Positions 39,118-55,387 of a DNA stretch of 64,000 bases are shown piece after piece (position 1 is the stretch's first letter; the number at the start of each line of letters is the position of its first letter). The notes below the pieces were generated by a model. It did not search any database. It was not told the origin of the DNA and saw nothing but the letters and a program-made list of their open reading frames with translations. Position numbers and translations under genes: made by a program. Source of the DNA: Pardosa pseudoannulata (Eukaryota > Arthropoda > Arachnida > Araneae > Lycosidae); contig CM063509.1 of the NCBI GenBank assembly GCA_032207245.1, positions 63,457,844 through 63,521,843 of the forward strand, in the 5' to 3' direction.

Positions 39118-40488
39118 TAGGGTTGGTCATTTTGTTGGCAAAATGGTATTTTTTCCAGGACAGTGGCAAAAGATGGATAAAACCTGATAAAAACCGGCAA
39201 AAAATGAAAAAATTGGCTGGATTTTAAAAATGTACAAAAAATTAATAATTAATAAATAACAAAATAAATAATTTTGTACATAATACAATTGAGACTTAAA
39301 TCAGAATATTAATTAGGTATTTCATTAGTATAAATTTGACAATTTAAAATAATTTTCATTGATGTTAGCAATCAAAATACAATATTCTATTTTTGTAAAT
39401 AAATTTATATGATGGAGGCATGGGATAAAAAATGTTTTCTTTATCAATTTAATATAGTAACATTGTCTTCAATTATAATGTATATATACACATATAAGAT
39501 ATATATTATATGAGTACTAAAAATGTTTAAACCTACAGTTTGTAGGGGAAATAAGCTAATAATTACATTAAAAACAACATTGCACATAAAAATTTGCAAA
39601 ATCAATCTTCATTTTATCTTTTATTTGTATCTCTAGGTATAACTTTAGATTTAGATTACTGTTTCAATGACACATTGAATATTCTATGTTTAAAAAACAG
39701 TGTATTATGTATCTTTAAGATTAGAGTTAAAATTAGTAATAGTTAAAATAGTTACATCCCTGTAAATAAAACATATCCATTTTTGCCACTTGGTAAAAAG
39801 TGCAAAAATGTATTTTTGCCAGGACAGTGGCCAAAGCTGGATAAAACATAGAAAAATTAGCTGAATTTTAAAAACGTACAAAAAATTAATAATTAACTAA
39901 CAAAATAATTTTGTACATAATACAATTGAGACTTAAATCAGAATATTAATTAGGTATTTCATTAGTATAAATTTGACAATTTAAACAATTTAAAATATAA
40001 TTTTCATTGATGTTAGCAATCAAAATACAATATTCTATTACTGTAAATAAATTTATATGATGGAGGCATAGGATAAAAAATGTTTTCTTTATTTATCAAT
40101 TTAATATAGTAACATTGCCTTTAATGGTAATGTATATATACACATATAAAATATATATTATACGAGTACTAAAAACATTTAAGCCTACAGTTTGTAGGGG
40201 AAATAAGCTAATAATTACAAAATCAATCTTCATTTTATCTTTTATTTGTATCTCTAGGTATAACTTTAGATTTAGATTACTGTTTCAATGACGCATTGAA
40301 TATTCTATGTTAAAAAAAAACATTGTATTATGTATCTTTAAGATTAGAGTTAAAATTAGTAATAGTTAATATAGTTACATCCCCGTAAATAAAACATATC
40401 CATTTTTGCCACTTGGTAAAAAGTGCAAAAACGTATTTTTGCCAGGATGTTTTTTTTTCCCACCTTTGGCAAAAACGTGCCAACCCTA
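39118..40488. mobile_element. 1.37-kb hAT-like non-autonomous element with internal duplication
   Basis: Ends are TAGGGTTGG and its exact complement CCAACCCTA, and similarity continues inward as GTTGGCA/GTTTTTGCCA types. Perfect 8-bp duplications TTTTATAC flank it (39110-39117, 40489-40496) and fit the hAT target pattern nTnnnnAn. The interior is two direct copies of about 640 bp (from about 39150 and 39815), each running from CCAGGACAGTGGC to CCACTTGGTAAAAAGTGC. No transposase frame. Confidence 0.8.
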
Positions 40489-41251
40489 TTTTATACGTGC
40501 CTTATTGTATTGTAAAAAAGAGATTTTCTGGAGACTGCTAGTGTTACCAGCACTTCAATTTTCAACTGATATAAACTATATCAAAAGGAATGGACCAATA
40601 TAAAAAATCTGCATTACAAAATTTATTCTTAGGTACCAGATATATTATTTTATGACAATATATTTGTTTTATTTTAAATATGCTTTACTGCCTTGCACAG
40701 ATGTTTTTGGAAACTAAATGTTCAAAAAAAGTCCCTCAACTTTCAACTGATACAAATTATTACAAAAGGAATGGAGAAATGTAAAAATCTGCATTTTCCC
40801 ACAAAAATTCCATTTTAGGTACAGATATACTGTAATTATATATAACAGACCTTTCAGCATTTCATAACAATCTTCAAATGACTTACTGATCCAGTCAAGA
40901 ACTTCATAGCGTATAAATAAGATATCAGCCATTTAATAAACATTTGTTTTATCAATCTTTCAATAAATCTTTAAACTTAAATTTAAGATTATACCATGTA
41001 GAATTGACTTCAAGTGCTTAGTACTGCATTCAGATTAAACTGTCCAGAGACGAAATATTTCAGCAATCATATGGGCCAATCTCTGTTTAAGCTAAATAAA
41101 TATTTTGAATTGTAAAACTATTCCATTGCTCTTAAAATTACAAAGCACTAATAACTAATACATTTAAAACATGTAATGAAAGTATTGATATCTTGCTAAA
41201 CTAAAGACTAATTTTCAAAAACTTCCCAGTGTCTTTAGATCAGATTTTTAA

Positions 41252-41530
41252 CACTAGATTGCCCGAGATTTCTTGTATACCTATATTGCCCAAAAACAGT
41301 CAAAATGACTGAATTGTGAAAAAATAACAAATATGTAAAGAAATTTGTTTAAAATTAATTTTTAATATTATATAATAAAGGAGGGTGGAAGTAACTACAA
41401 TTATTCATAAACCCATTTATATGTTATAGAAAAAGTCACTAAATTCTAAGAAATTGTCATTACATTTCATACTTGTTTTTCTAATTGAAATTAAAAAACA
41501 GTCAAAATGGCTGCCTTGGGCAATCTAGTG
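41252..41530. mobile_element. TTAA-flanked MITE (piggyBac-like)
   Basis: TTAA at 41248-41251 and 41531-41534. Ends CACTAGATTGCCCGAG and, on the complement, CACTAGATTGCCCAAGG. Subterminal CAGTCAAAATG words lie near both ends. 279 bp, no coding capacity. Confidence 0.72.
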
Positions 41531-42157
41531 TTAATGTCACTTAAAATATAAAACCAAAAAAATATTAATCTGAAGAACAGTATTTTCCCTTGTGGCACTG
41601 TTAGCAACACCATTATAAACAAGGAATAACTGAATATAATGAATAGACAAGCTTTCAAAAGCAGTAAAATGCAGCATTACTACATGTACACAAAAACAGT
41701 AAATTTTGTTCAGCTTACCCAAACATAGTTTTAAGTGTTATTAGTACTAATGGTCAATAAATACATTTGAACTGAAACATGATTTATAAAAAGAAACACT
41801 TGCACCCCCTTAAAATGCCAAATTATATTTTATATAACTTAATGGTAACCTGACAGACTGATTTATTTTAAAATTTCAATTAGGCTTCAGCTTATTAAAC
41901 AATTAAAATAAATACTTCTTTGAAGTATATTTATGAAAAATTCAACAAGTTCTTACTTTACTCACTAAAACAAAACGGAAAAAATAAAAACACAAAACTT
42001 TTCTTTCAGTTTTATAATTTACCTACATTAGAATGAAATGAGTTTACATTTTCAAATACAATAAAATATACTCAGAGAAGCTTAACTTTAAATTTAATAA
42101 ATAATAACAAATGAACTGACAATAGAAAAGATATTTGTTATTCATTTGTTCTTTTTC

Positions 42158-42167
42158 TTTATTTATT
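42158..42167 (-). terminator. polyadenylation signal of the ankyrin/SOCS gene
   Basis: Overlapping AATAAATAAA on the minus strand, about 45-55 nt past the stop codon of the minus-strand gene at 42212. A short 3' UTR is therefore possible, although a longer one is not excluded. Confidence 0.5.
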
Positions 42168-42211
42168 AAACTATCTTCGGAAGAACAAAACATTAACCAC
42201 TTATATTTCAT

Positions 42212-43855
42212 TTACTCATCATATTCTAGTAATAGATATGACTGCAATGAAGTTGGAATAGGTAACCTTCTTATATTCTTCAACCTTGAAGCTCCCATAA
42301 AGTTTCGGATAACATATCTGCAGTTATGCTGCAGTGTACGAGGATTAGATGCTATTCGTTCATACCAAAGTTGCTTTTTGATCGTATATGGAGATTCAAA
42401 ATGTAAATTTCCTTCTGGATCATTTTCATTTTCAGCAAAGTTCCTTTCATCGATGATTCCTTCCAATGCATCATATACATGCATTAAAAGAGGCTGACGA
42501 GCTGGATACCTAACACGCTGTCTCAAAGGTTGATGAGGACGCTGAGGTCTCAAGTGCATAGGTACTAATGCAGGTGCATTCATTTCCAAAAACAAATTCA
42601 TCTCAAAAGCTTGATTTCCCCTAGGAAGAACAAACTCTGGCACATCTGGATAAAAATCCCTATTAAAAAAGGCATTCTCAATTTCATTGTTAACATGTCC
42701 AAATTCAATAGGTGCCCCAAAGTTATCCCTATGTGGGCCTACTCTTAAAGTCTTTAAGCGTGGTAAGCGTAGCATACTTTTAACCAAGTATCTTAGAATT
42801 TCAAAATTCTTTTCTGGCGACTTGAGCTCACATTCAAGAAGAGAATAACCACGGTTATTTTTAATATTTACATCAGCCCCATATGCAATAAGAAACTTCG
42901 CCATTTCTGGTCGTCTGCACCAAAGACTACGATAGCCATTGAAACAAACATAGTGCAAGGGCATAAAACCACCGGCATCAGGACGATTTATATCAGTATT
43001 GTAACCTTCAAGCACAAGTAATTTTAAAATTTCCATTTTAATAGCTGTCTTTTCATTTGAAGGAGTTAATGCAAGGTGTAATGGTGAGCATCCAAGATGA
43101 TTGATATGATTTACATCAGAACCTAGGTATAAAAGTTCTTTAACACAATCTACCATACCACGACTAACAGCAAAATGTAATGGCGTATCAGAAGTCTCAA
43201 AGCTAGGTAGTGATAATATATCTCTGCCGACAGCATTTTTCAAATGAGCTAATACACAAGCATCAAAACCAGCTTGTGCAGCAATATACAAACTAGTACG
43301 CCCACACTCATCAACTGCATTGTAATCAGCACCATACTGTATTAATTCTCTCACACAGTCTATATGATTATTGGCAGCTGCAAGATGAAGAGGTGTGGTA
43401 CCTCCAAGATGTGGTACTGCTGTATAGCAGCCAGATTTCGAAAATTTCGTAGGCACACAACAATCAGCACTAGCATCAAGTAATGCTTTGATACAAAGAT
43501 AATGGCCTTTCTCAGCAGCCATGTGCAGAGCTGTAACGTCAAAACGGTCTTTGGCATTCACATCAGCTCCATGATCAATTAAGATTTGGACACACTTTTC
43601 AAATCCATTAGCTGCTGCAATCTGAAGAGGCGTCACGTAATTTTTCGATGCATAAAATAACAATTTATTGAATTCTTCTGCATCAACAGAAACACCGGAT
43701 TCAAGTAGTTCTCGGACTTTTTCAAAGTCTCCACTTGCGGCAGCTTCAACAAGTGCTTGTTCACTTTGTATTTCATCCTTTTTGTCGCAATCAATATCAT
43801 TATCTTCAGATCCAATAGAAATTCCATATTTTAACACCGATGAATTAGCCATCAT
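42212..43855 (-). CDS. ankyrin repeat and SOCS box (ASB-type) protein, single coding exon
   Basis: 547-aa uninterrupted frame. About eight ankyrin repeats run from residue 34 to 331; several are near-canonical (TPLQIAAANGFEKCVQILI, GGTTPLHLAAANNHIDCVRE, TPLHFAVSRGMVDCVKELL). The C-terminus is a SOCS box: an Elongin B/C box TLQHNCRYVI (507-516) and a Cullin-5 box LPIP (531-534). In known ASB proteins these recruit a Cul5 ubiquitin ligase while the ankyrins choose the substrate; the substrate here is unknown. The region 370-490 is a linker rich in Pro, Asn and Arg. Two Met codons are adjacent at the start. A 3' splice site (TTTTGTAG, ending at 43862) lies 6 nt upstream, so a 5' UTR intron is likely. 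The gene is divergent from RPS13. Confidence 0.92.
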   Translation of the reverse strand: MMANSSVLKYGISIGSEDNDIDCDKKDEIQSEQALVEAAASGDFEKVRELLESGVSVDAEEFNKLLFYASKNYVTPLQIAAANGFEKCVQILIDHGADVNAKDRFDVTALHMAAEKGHYLCIKALLDASADCCVPTKFSKSGCYTAVPHLGGTTPLHLAAANNHIDCVRELIQYGADYNAVDECGRTSLYIAAQAGFDACVLAHLKNAVGRDILSLPSFETSDTPLHFAVSRGMVDCVKELLYLGSDVNHINHLGCSPLHLALTPSNEKTAIKMEILKLLVLEGYNTDINRPDAGGFMPLHYVCFNGYRSLWCRRPEMAKFLIAYGADVNIKNNRGYSLLECELKSPEKNFEILRYLVKSMLRLPRLKTLRVGPHRDNFGAPIEFGHVNNEIENAFFNRDFYPDVPEFVLPRGNQAFEMNLFLEMNAPALVPMHLRPQRPHQPLRQRVRYPARQPLLMHVYDALEGIIDERNFAENENDPEGNLHFESPYTIKKQLWYERIASNPRTLQHNCRYVIRNFMGASRLKNIRRLPIPTSLQSYLLLEYDE

Positions 43856-43861
43856 TTTAAC

Positions 43862-44702
43862 CTACAAAATATAGCATATTTAGAGTTATTTAAAAATCAG
43901 AATAATATGAATTAAGGTTAATAAACTGCAAAGAAGATCGATTAAAATAATAATAAATTAATTCCAAATTTGTGATTAATAGATATACAACAAACATATG
44001 TACAAATAACAAGAAAGTACGTTTTAGGCACAGAGAGTAAAATTATATTAAGTATACTATGAATAAATCATGATTAACTCAACAAATTAAAAAAAATGTA
44101 CTATAATTACCATTAGAATTGTACTTATTATTTACACTCATGTGATATAAAATATGTATCTATGTCTAACAAAGTTACGTCACACCCCTTGAAAAGACAT
44201 CCTACTAGAAAGTAAGGAACTCTCGGAGATTGAATACTTCCGGGAAAAGAATCATATTACATGTTTTAATAATTTTTTTTCGGTGCATGGATTTAGAACT
44301 TTTTAAATTTTTATTTATTTTCCTGGTTTATAAAAATTAAAACTGTTATAGAAGCTGAATTCTCTAAAATTTTTTGCAAAGTAGTGAAACAAATCATAAT
44401 TCCTTTGTTCATCAAAATGGAAATTTCACCAAATAAAATTATTTTAAGCTTTTGTTTTGTTTTAAAAAATTTAATTTATATTTATCAATATAGAAAACAG
44501 TTTTGAAAAATTTCTAAAGCCAGCATGAAATTTGAATTATACGGTTGTTAGGTAGGAAAAAGAATTTCTAATATTCGTTTCTGAAAGTTGGCAATATTGT
44601 TAAAGTACTATCGTTGTCGGAGATTGACGTTGTCGTACGGCTTGTCCGTCGGAAAATTAATTAATTTCTTAATTTTTACGCTTGTTAAGACAAGAATTAA
44701 AC
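43862..44702. promoter_or_regulatory. divergent intergenic region between the ASB-type gene and RPS13
   Basis: Both starts point outward across about 850 bp, so promoters for both genes should lie here, together with the inferred 5' UTR intron of the ASB-type gene. CpG-containing sequence (GTTGTCGGAGATTGACGTTG to TCGTACGGCTTGTCCGTCGG, about 44614-44655) lies 50-90 bp before the RPS13 ATG and may mark its start region. I did not identify a definite TATA box or 5' TOP tract. Confidence 0.45.
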
Positions 44703-48389
<3,687 letters not shown>

Positions 48390-48395
48390 ATTGTC

Positions 48396-48401
48396 AATAA
48401 A
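48396..48401 (+). terminator. RPS13 polyadenylation signal
   Basis: AATAAA begins 7 nt after the stop codon, consistent with the short 3' UTRs of ribosomal protein genes. Confidence 0.65.
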
Positions 48402-48419
48402 CTGATTTCAATTAAACTA

Positions 48420-50720
48420 TGACTACTTTCTTTCACAAATGAATGACACATTATCTCAGTATTGTGTGATGTATGTAGATAAGAAATAATATATATCTTA
48501 ACATGAAAATATATCAATTTACAAAGATTACCCTTAATTGTCTTATGATGACTAGTTTTCATAGCCCTTTCTTGCAAATGTAGGGTCTTCTAAGTGGCAT
48601 GAACAATTAATTACCCATGGTGATAACTAAAATTGCAAATTAATCAATAATCAGTAGCTTGTAATCAATAGACAGTTATTTTAAAAAAAAGGGGGGAATC
48701 TCTTTTTAAAAAATGTAGCAGTCTGATTGACATTTAAAGGGTGCTACAAATAAAATACATGAAGATGCAATAAAATAATCAAATTAAAATGAGTTTGAAA
48801 TTCATTCTAAGTATTCATGACTGATTTATATAGAAGTTATAAGCAGCTAAAAATTTTAATATCTTGTTTTAATGTTAAATTTCAAAAGTATTGGGTTTTT
48901 AAAGATTACAGAAGCTCGTTATCACAGCAGGAAAGTCATTTTAAAGACTCATTAACAGGGGTTAAAATTTATTAAAGGTGTTCCATAGCTGGGTTTACTC
49001 TAAAAATTTCTGAAACCATTAGTTTTCAAAAGGTGACAACCTCTCTTACTAAGGCCCATGTTATTCCTACTAGATGGACTATAGTCATCAACTCTCCTTT
49101 CCCAGTAATGTGCATCTTATTCCATTTTGCCTTTCGCTTAATTTAAAATCCAGTTTTTAACTGTGGACAGTTTATGTAGTTTCACCTTATATATTGAAGT
49201 GTTAATTAAGCTTAATATTCATAGTAAATATAAATACTTGTACAATCAAATGCTTATCCCACTTTTTAAGAAAAAGAAAGTAATATCAATAAAGAAGCTT
49301 ATATGCATGTAAGGTATGATTTTTTTCACTCAAGCTTTTTTTATTATTATTGTAGTCGATAGTACTCAAGTGAAATCTTAAAAAAGCACTTGACAAAATT
49401 GAATGAAGATATAAAACAAGATCTTAAAGATGGCTATATATGTGAAAGCAATTGTTCTATTTATTTGCAAATGATTGTATGTTGCTAATTTTTTCCAAAC
49501 TAAAAATATTTCTTTGCTTAAAATCACTCTTTCTCCCCCCCCCCTTTTTTTTATCAATATTGTGAATTTTGATTTCCTATTAAAGTGAAAAAAATAAAGG
49601 AGACATTCATTGATAGGATTTTTTTTAATTTGGTGGCAGTGATGTCAAGTGTGAAATGGATGGTGTAAGCAGATAGTGTCCTTTAATATGTTTCAATTTA
49701 ATTTCAGTATAAGTCAATATTTTTTTATTTTAGAATCAAACTGAAATAAATTTAAAAACCTCTTTATGCAATGTAGTGTCGAGAAATCTGTTTAACCTGT
49801 TTCTGAATCCAAGAAGGGGAAAAGAAGCGTTACTCAAGGGCCCGTGAGCTTAAACTGTCATATTGAATTCAGGGAGAATACTGTCTGAAACATTTTGTGG
49901 GTTTGTTCCAAAAGCACAGATTGTTAAACTCAATTTTTTTTTTTTTTTAATTAAAAAACAGTAAAGAATGAGAGGAACCACTTTTTTTTCTCATATATAT
50001 ATGTTTTGATGATAAAAATCAGCCCTACAGATGAATCAGTAGGATGCTACCACAGGTTCGAATCCTGCTGCTTTGTTTGTAGCCATTCAGAATTGTCTTT
50101 TTAAGTAGTAAATTCTGATGTATTTAGCTGTCGGGTAACAAAAAAGTAATCTCTAGCGCTCTCAGACCAATCTAAATAGTTACTAATCTGTTAGTCTAAA
50201 GTAGAATTCGAACCCACTGGCTCAGATACTGAAAGAGTGTCCTTTTCAATCATTGACCTGAAATATTACTTTTTTTTTTTTTTTAATTTGCCCACTTAAA
50301 AAAATAGCCTTATACAGTGTATGTTTTTTTAAATCATGAGTTTTTAGAGAATTCAAATTAAATCTAATGAAAATTATTGTAACTTACAAACTATTAGGAT
50401 AAATTTTACTGCTATTTAAGAAAGTCTACAGTCACAAAATTAAAAATTTGTTTATAGAAATGTCTTCTAAAAATTTCATATCTAAAATGCACATTTAAAT
50501 TATTAGATTTTTTTTTTCAAATTAGGATATTTGAGAAACTTCTGATTTGAATCTGTTTTCAACATTTTTTTTATTAGGAAACTCGAGTAATTGTTTATAT
50601 TAGTAAAAATTACTTAGTTTCTGGTATATTTCATACTTAGGTTCTTGTTTTTGCAACATGTAAATCAAATATTTAAAAAATTTTCTTTACTTTCTGATTT
50701 TTCCTCTTCTTCTTTTTCTT

Positions 50721-50751
<31 letters not shown>

Positions 50752-52480
50752 CTCAAATATTTAACTTCTGTATCTGCTACTTTTTTCAAACTTTTTAAAA
50801 TTGTCCATTCAAAAAAATTATAAGTATACTGTATTTGATAAACGTTAATTATAAATCACTGTTAATAGAATTTTACAAACTAGTTAATAACAAGTTTTGC
50901 TGTCACAAAGATTTCAATTTCTATTTATAAGTGCATTTTAAAGCTTTGCTTATTTGGCCTTCAAATTATTGGTGTACTGTTGAAATCCCTATTTTAACAA
51001 ACCAGCTTATAACAAATGAAAATTTTGATCTTGTGATTTTCCTTTTGTTTACCATGCTAATCTATCCATAAATGATGAATTTCCATTTTGTACATTTTTA
51101 GTGAATCTTAGGAATGAGGTAGAAGGATCTGATCTTTCAGTCATTCACTAAGTTTTTTTTTTCTTCATTTTTTATAAAACTTTTGAGCAGTTATGAAGAC
51201 AGTTTTAAATATGTTTCCAGATTAAAAAACAAAGTGATGAATTTAATAACATCTTGTCCACCCAATCAAGGAAAGGAAATCCTTTTTGTTGTATTGGACA
51301 AAGAAATTCCTTAAACTGTCTTGATACTGGCATCATGTTAGTTGAAAATTATAAATTAATTTAGTATTAAAACAGTAAGCAACAACTAAAGACAAAATTA
51401 GTTTTGCATTTGTCTTCATATTTGATTATTCTAATAGGCAATTGTTCTGTTGTTTGGTTTTAGTCAATTAAAATCATTGATAATAATACTTTTATAAATC
51501 TAATGTAAGTTATAATTTGTGAGATCTAGCATTTTTGTTAAAGGTGCAGGTACAACAAACAATATGGTGCCTAAAAGTTTAATATAATAAAGTTCAACTG
51601 TATTGGTGAATTTATTTTTTTAACTAGGCACATTGAAGAAGCATCTGATTTGAATCTGTTTTAAATATTTTTTTTACTAGGAAACTTGAGTCCTTGTTTA
51701 TATTGATAAACAGTTATTTAAATTCTTTCATATTTAGGCACTTGTTTTTCCTTCTTTTTCCCAAAATTTTGACTTCTGTGTATGAATAAAGCTATGTACT
51801 AAGTTCTGTTATGAAAAGAGTTCTAACTTTAAACTGGCTTATTTAAGGTTTTTCACTTTTTTTTTAAGAAAACATTGTTTACAAAATAATTAACATTTTA
51901 TCCTCTTTATTAATTGAAAAAAAAATACTACTTTTTCAATAAATTTTATTTTATATTTTGATGAACTTGGGAATGACAGTTTTAAAATCTGTTTGCTTTT
52001 AAACTCCTTTGTGAATCACCTTTATAAATTTAATATTTATTTTAATTTTTGATTTAGCATTTTTTTTACATAAATGTTGTGTAATGGGGTTCTATTGAAA
52101 TTTTATAGTTCTGATAATAGATATATTAAGAGGAAAATTGCTATTAATTTCATCTCTGGTGAATTACATTGCTCCAAAACTGGTTTGCACTTTTGAATTG
52201 AATGAATGGGTGCTTTAGTATCACATTAAAACTTGACAGTGTGAGGATTGCAAACCTTCGTTAGAAGTGTTCTCTGTAGTCAACTCATATTAAGTCTGAA
52301 AAATTGCAGATACAATCTGGAACTCTTTTTAATTTCTTGTAAAATAAAATAGTAGGTTTAAATATGTTTATTTAAAGGATTCTATATCCTGTAGAGACAA
52401 ATTATTTAAAAAATCTGTGCACCAAAATGTAGTGTACAATCAACAATAGTACAATTTAGTAACAATTCTAAATATATATA
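48420..52480. other. T-rich non-coding DNA downstream of RPS13
   Basis: No exon recognised. Homopolymer T tracts are frequent (longest about 50723-50751). A diverged direct repeat links about 50522-50700 and 51624-51780 (shared GATTTGAATCTGTTTT, then TTAGGAAACT and CTAGGAAACT). Confidence 0.45.
50020..50175 (+). mobile_element. decayed family 1 SINE
   Basis: Keeps CAGGTTCGAATCCTGCTGC (B box), TTGTAGCCATTCAGAATTG and a CTAGCGCTCTCAGACCA tail region. Old and diverged. Confidence 0.5.
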
Positions 52481-52489
52481 TATCAAAAC

Positions 52490-52495
52490 TTTATT
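52490..52495 (-). terminator. candidate minus-strand polyadenylation signal
   Basis: AATAAA on the minus strand close to where the plus strand switches from T-rich to A-rich. It could be the 3' end of a minus-strand transcript converging on RPS13, perhaps the PIGX gene. Suggestive only. Confidence 0.2.
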
Positions 52496-52499
52496 CAGA

Positions 52500-55325
52500 C
52501 AAGTTTCTGAAATATAGATTTTAAAAAATCTATAAAAATAATTTACATATATATACATACATATAGCATTTCAGTTTTAAAGCAAATTAATTACTTGCTT
52601 TCAAGAGATTATATGATAAATAAATAACAGATGAACTAACTACAAACATAGTCAAAAGTAACACCAAATGAAAATGTTCCACACAGCCAACTGGTACCTC
52701 AAATTTCAAGGGATCTACCTATAAAAGATTTCAAATAAATGAGATATTTTAATCTGTATGAGTAATGGTTAACGCCAACAAGTATCAAAATTCATTAATG
52801 CATTGTTCCCCAAACAACAATATTAGAAGAAAACAATGAGAAAAATGCTACTGCTTTGATTTGATAATCCTCTTACATTTCTATCAGGTCTGATAAATAA
52901 ATTTAGATGATTTATTTCTATTTTTATCAGTTTCTTGGAAAATTGAGGTTCACCGGATTATTTGATATTATATCTAAAGATAAAAACAATGCAAATAGTG
53001 TTTTTTATTCTGAGGTTGAAATGATTAAAAAAACAATGATTTTCAGTGTACTCATACATTTTACCCATTTTACCTGCCATTTTCATTCTTTTGATCAACA
53101 ATTATCAAACAGTAGTATAAACCTTATTTTGAGGTAACTTTAGGTGTAAATCTCAAAATTAGTTCTAAATTGAAAGCATCATAACTAAAATAAATATAAA
53201 TTTAGTTTTGATAATTTGGTCAAGTTGATTGAATTTGAAACATTTTTACAAAGATTTTTAAATTGTCTGGTATACTTTCATAATTATTCTATCAGTACAT
53301 CCTTGCATTGTTGAGATAATTACAAAATTTTCTTCCTCAAACTGTAATTAAAATAAAGTATATAGGTCTATAAAATTTTTTTTACAAGTTTTGAATAAGA
53401 CTCAAAATTCAACTTCATCATATAATAATTTTTAATCCGCAAGACACAATTTGTTCCCGCTGAACATGTGTATGCAACAAGCAGTTTTACTCAAAATTTC
53501 AAAAATTATGTATTTCACAAATATTTTACTGTTTTTCAGTTAAATATTCAATATCTTCATGAAATTTTTATATGATCATTATTTCGTAATCTAATAAGAA
53601 AATAAATCTTGGCACCCTTCCAAGCAAAAAGAAATACTTTTTCTAAGAGAAATTGTAAATTGAAAATAACAATATTTCACTTTTTATTTTTGAACTATAT
53701 TATTCATATATGTAAACTGATAAATACATGCCTTGTACAAGAAGGGTAAGCCAAATATTTTGTTTACTCTTCTGATAGAGTGAATGAAAAACATGTACAC
53801 TCAAGCTTTACATTAAAAATATTTCTTTTGTATGCATAAAATATTACAGTTTCATTAGACATTTGTAAAATTTTGTACCATTAACTTACAATTAAAATAA
53901 TCAACTAAAATCATGATAAAATAAAACCCCATGCTTAACTAGGCAATGCCAAGTACTTTAGCTAATATTTAACTCTAGAATGCTATGTTTGGAAAACTGA
54001 CAGAAATGATAACCATTCATCTCCAAGAAAAAGTGTGTATATACATGCTTAAAACCTATTTTAAAAGCTAGTTGGAATAAAATTATACTTGTAGATGACT
54101 TCATGACTCTATCTTAAAGTAAGCAAGAAAGTAACGGTTTATTTCTTTACATAGCAATCTTTAAACATTAGTGTGATGTTCTTCACGATATAATCTGGAA
54201 CTTATTAAACAAAATTTGTAGGTCATTTTTTGCAAACTATATATGTAAAATGGCCAACTTACCACGTTTTTAACAATAAAATTAATCACACAGTTAGATG
54301 CTCATATCCGACTTTAAAAGCTCACTAATAATTTTCCTTGATAATCAAGAGAAAAAAAGATACAGTGAGACATTTCTGTATCTATGTGGAAAGAATAAAT
54401 TTGCTTAACTTTGCCATGGAATGAATTTATGCAGGCAGTTCCATTCACTGTTAAACTTACTAAACTTCTGAATTTTTTCATCTTAGAATAGTCAGATTGA
54501 ACAATTATCCATAGTAATATTTCTTTCTATATCTTGAATGTTTCTTTTTAATTTTTTATTGAATAAAGAGACAAGAATAACTGTAGTAAGAGTATATGAT
54601 CTCAAATAAAATATCTAGTCAATTATATAGCTCATTCCTACATCACACATCATTAGTAATTTGATGCCACATTTTGTAAACTTATTAGGTATGTTTATTA
54701 TAACAAGATACCTTCTTCAAGTAAGGGTCTAAAATGCTAACATTACAGCTAACCATCCATTTGTAAGACTTGCAAAAAGTCCACTTAAGTAATCATTTCA
54801 GAAAATAGGAATGTTGTTATATATTGTAGCCAAGGTGATATAAGGACACTGAAGGACACATCCCATTTCCTATTTTGGGAGAGTCAGGCCATGGTTATTT
54901 ATTAAGGACTTCATCCAGGAGATGAATGGGTGGCATTCTAGGATTAATAATCATCAATTGTATTGTATCTTTCAAATCATATTGGTGCCTGTAATATAAT
55001 TTTATATCTTTTATAATAAGAGTTGTATATAATTTAAACAACTTATAATCTAACATTGTGTTTACTGAACATCTTAAATGCTGGTCCAATCAACTTATAA
55101 TGCCTCTAACTCATTGTATTTACTTTGGGCTCAATTGACTTATTTGTATCATTTTGTATTTAGTTTTGGTCCAATTGACTTACCATGAGTATACACAACA
55201 TTGTTAAGCAAGAGGTTAAAAGATAAAAAATATTGATATAAAACACTTATTTAGGATTCGGTAACCATAAAAAATATTCTCTCAAATGAAAAATTTATTA
55301 ATATTCAATTTTTTTTAATAAAATG
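52500..55325. other. A-rich DNA, no confirmed exon
   Basis: If the PIGX assignment is right, its last exon(s) with the membrane anchor should lie in this stretch or between the candidate exons, but I could not identify them. Confidence 0.35.
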
Positions 55326-55387
55326 TTTATGAAATAATTACCTTAGGATGCCCAAGTTTATGAAATAATTACCTTAGGATGCCCAAG
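55326..55387 (-). repeat. 31-bp tandem duplication spanning a splice donor
   Basis: Two identical 31-bp units (55326-55356 and 55357-55387) run from TTTATGAAATAATTACC to TTAGGATGCCCAAG. On the minus strand each contains CATCCTAAG followed by GTAATT, a consensus donor, so the exon ending at 55373 has a second donor 31 nt downstream. Confidence 0.9.

Noticed and set aside
54895..55089. 64-aa minus-strand ORF as the last exon of PIGX
   Set aside because: An acceptor exists at 54989-54990, but joined in phase 0 to the 55373-55449 exon it stops after three codons, and it has no membrane anchor.
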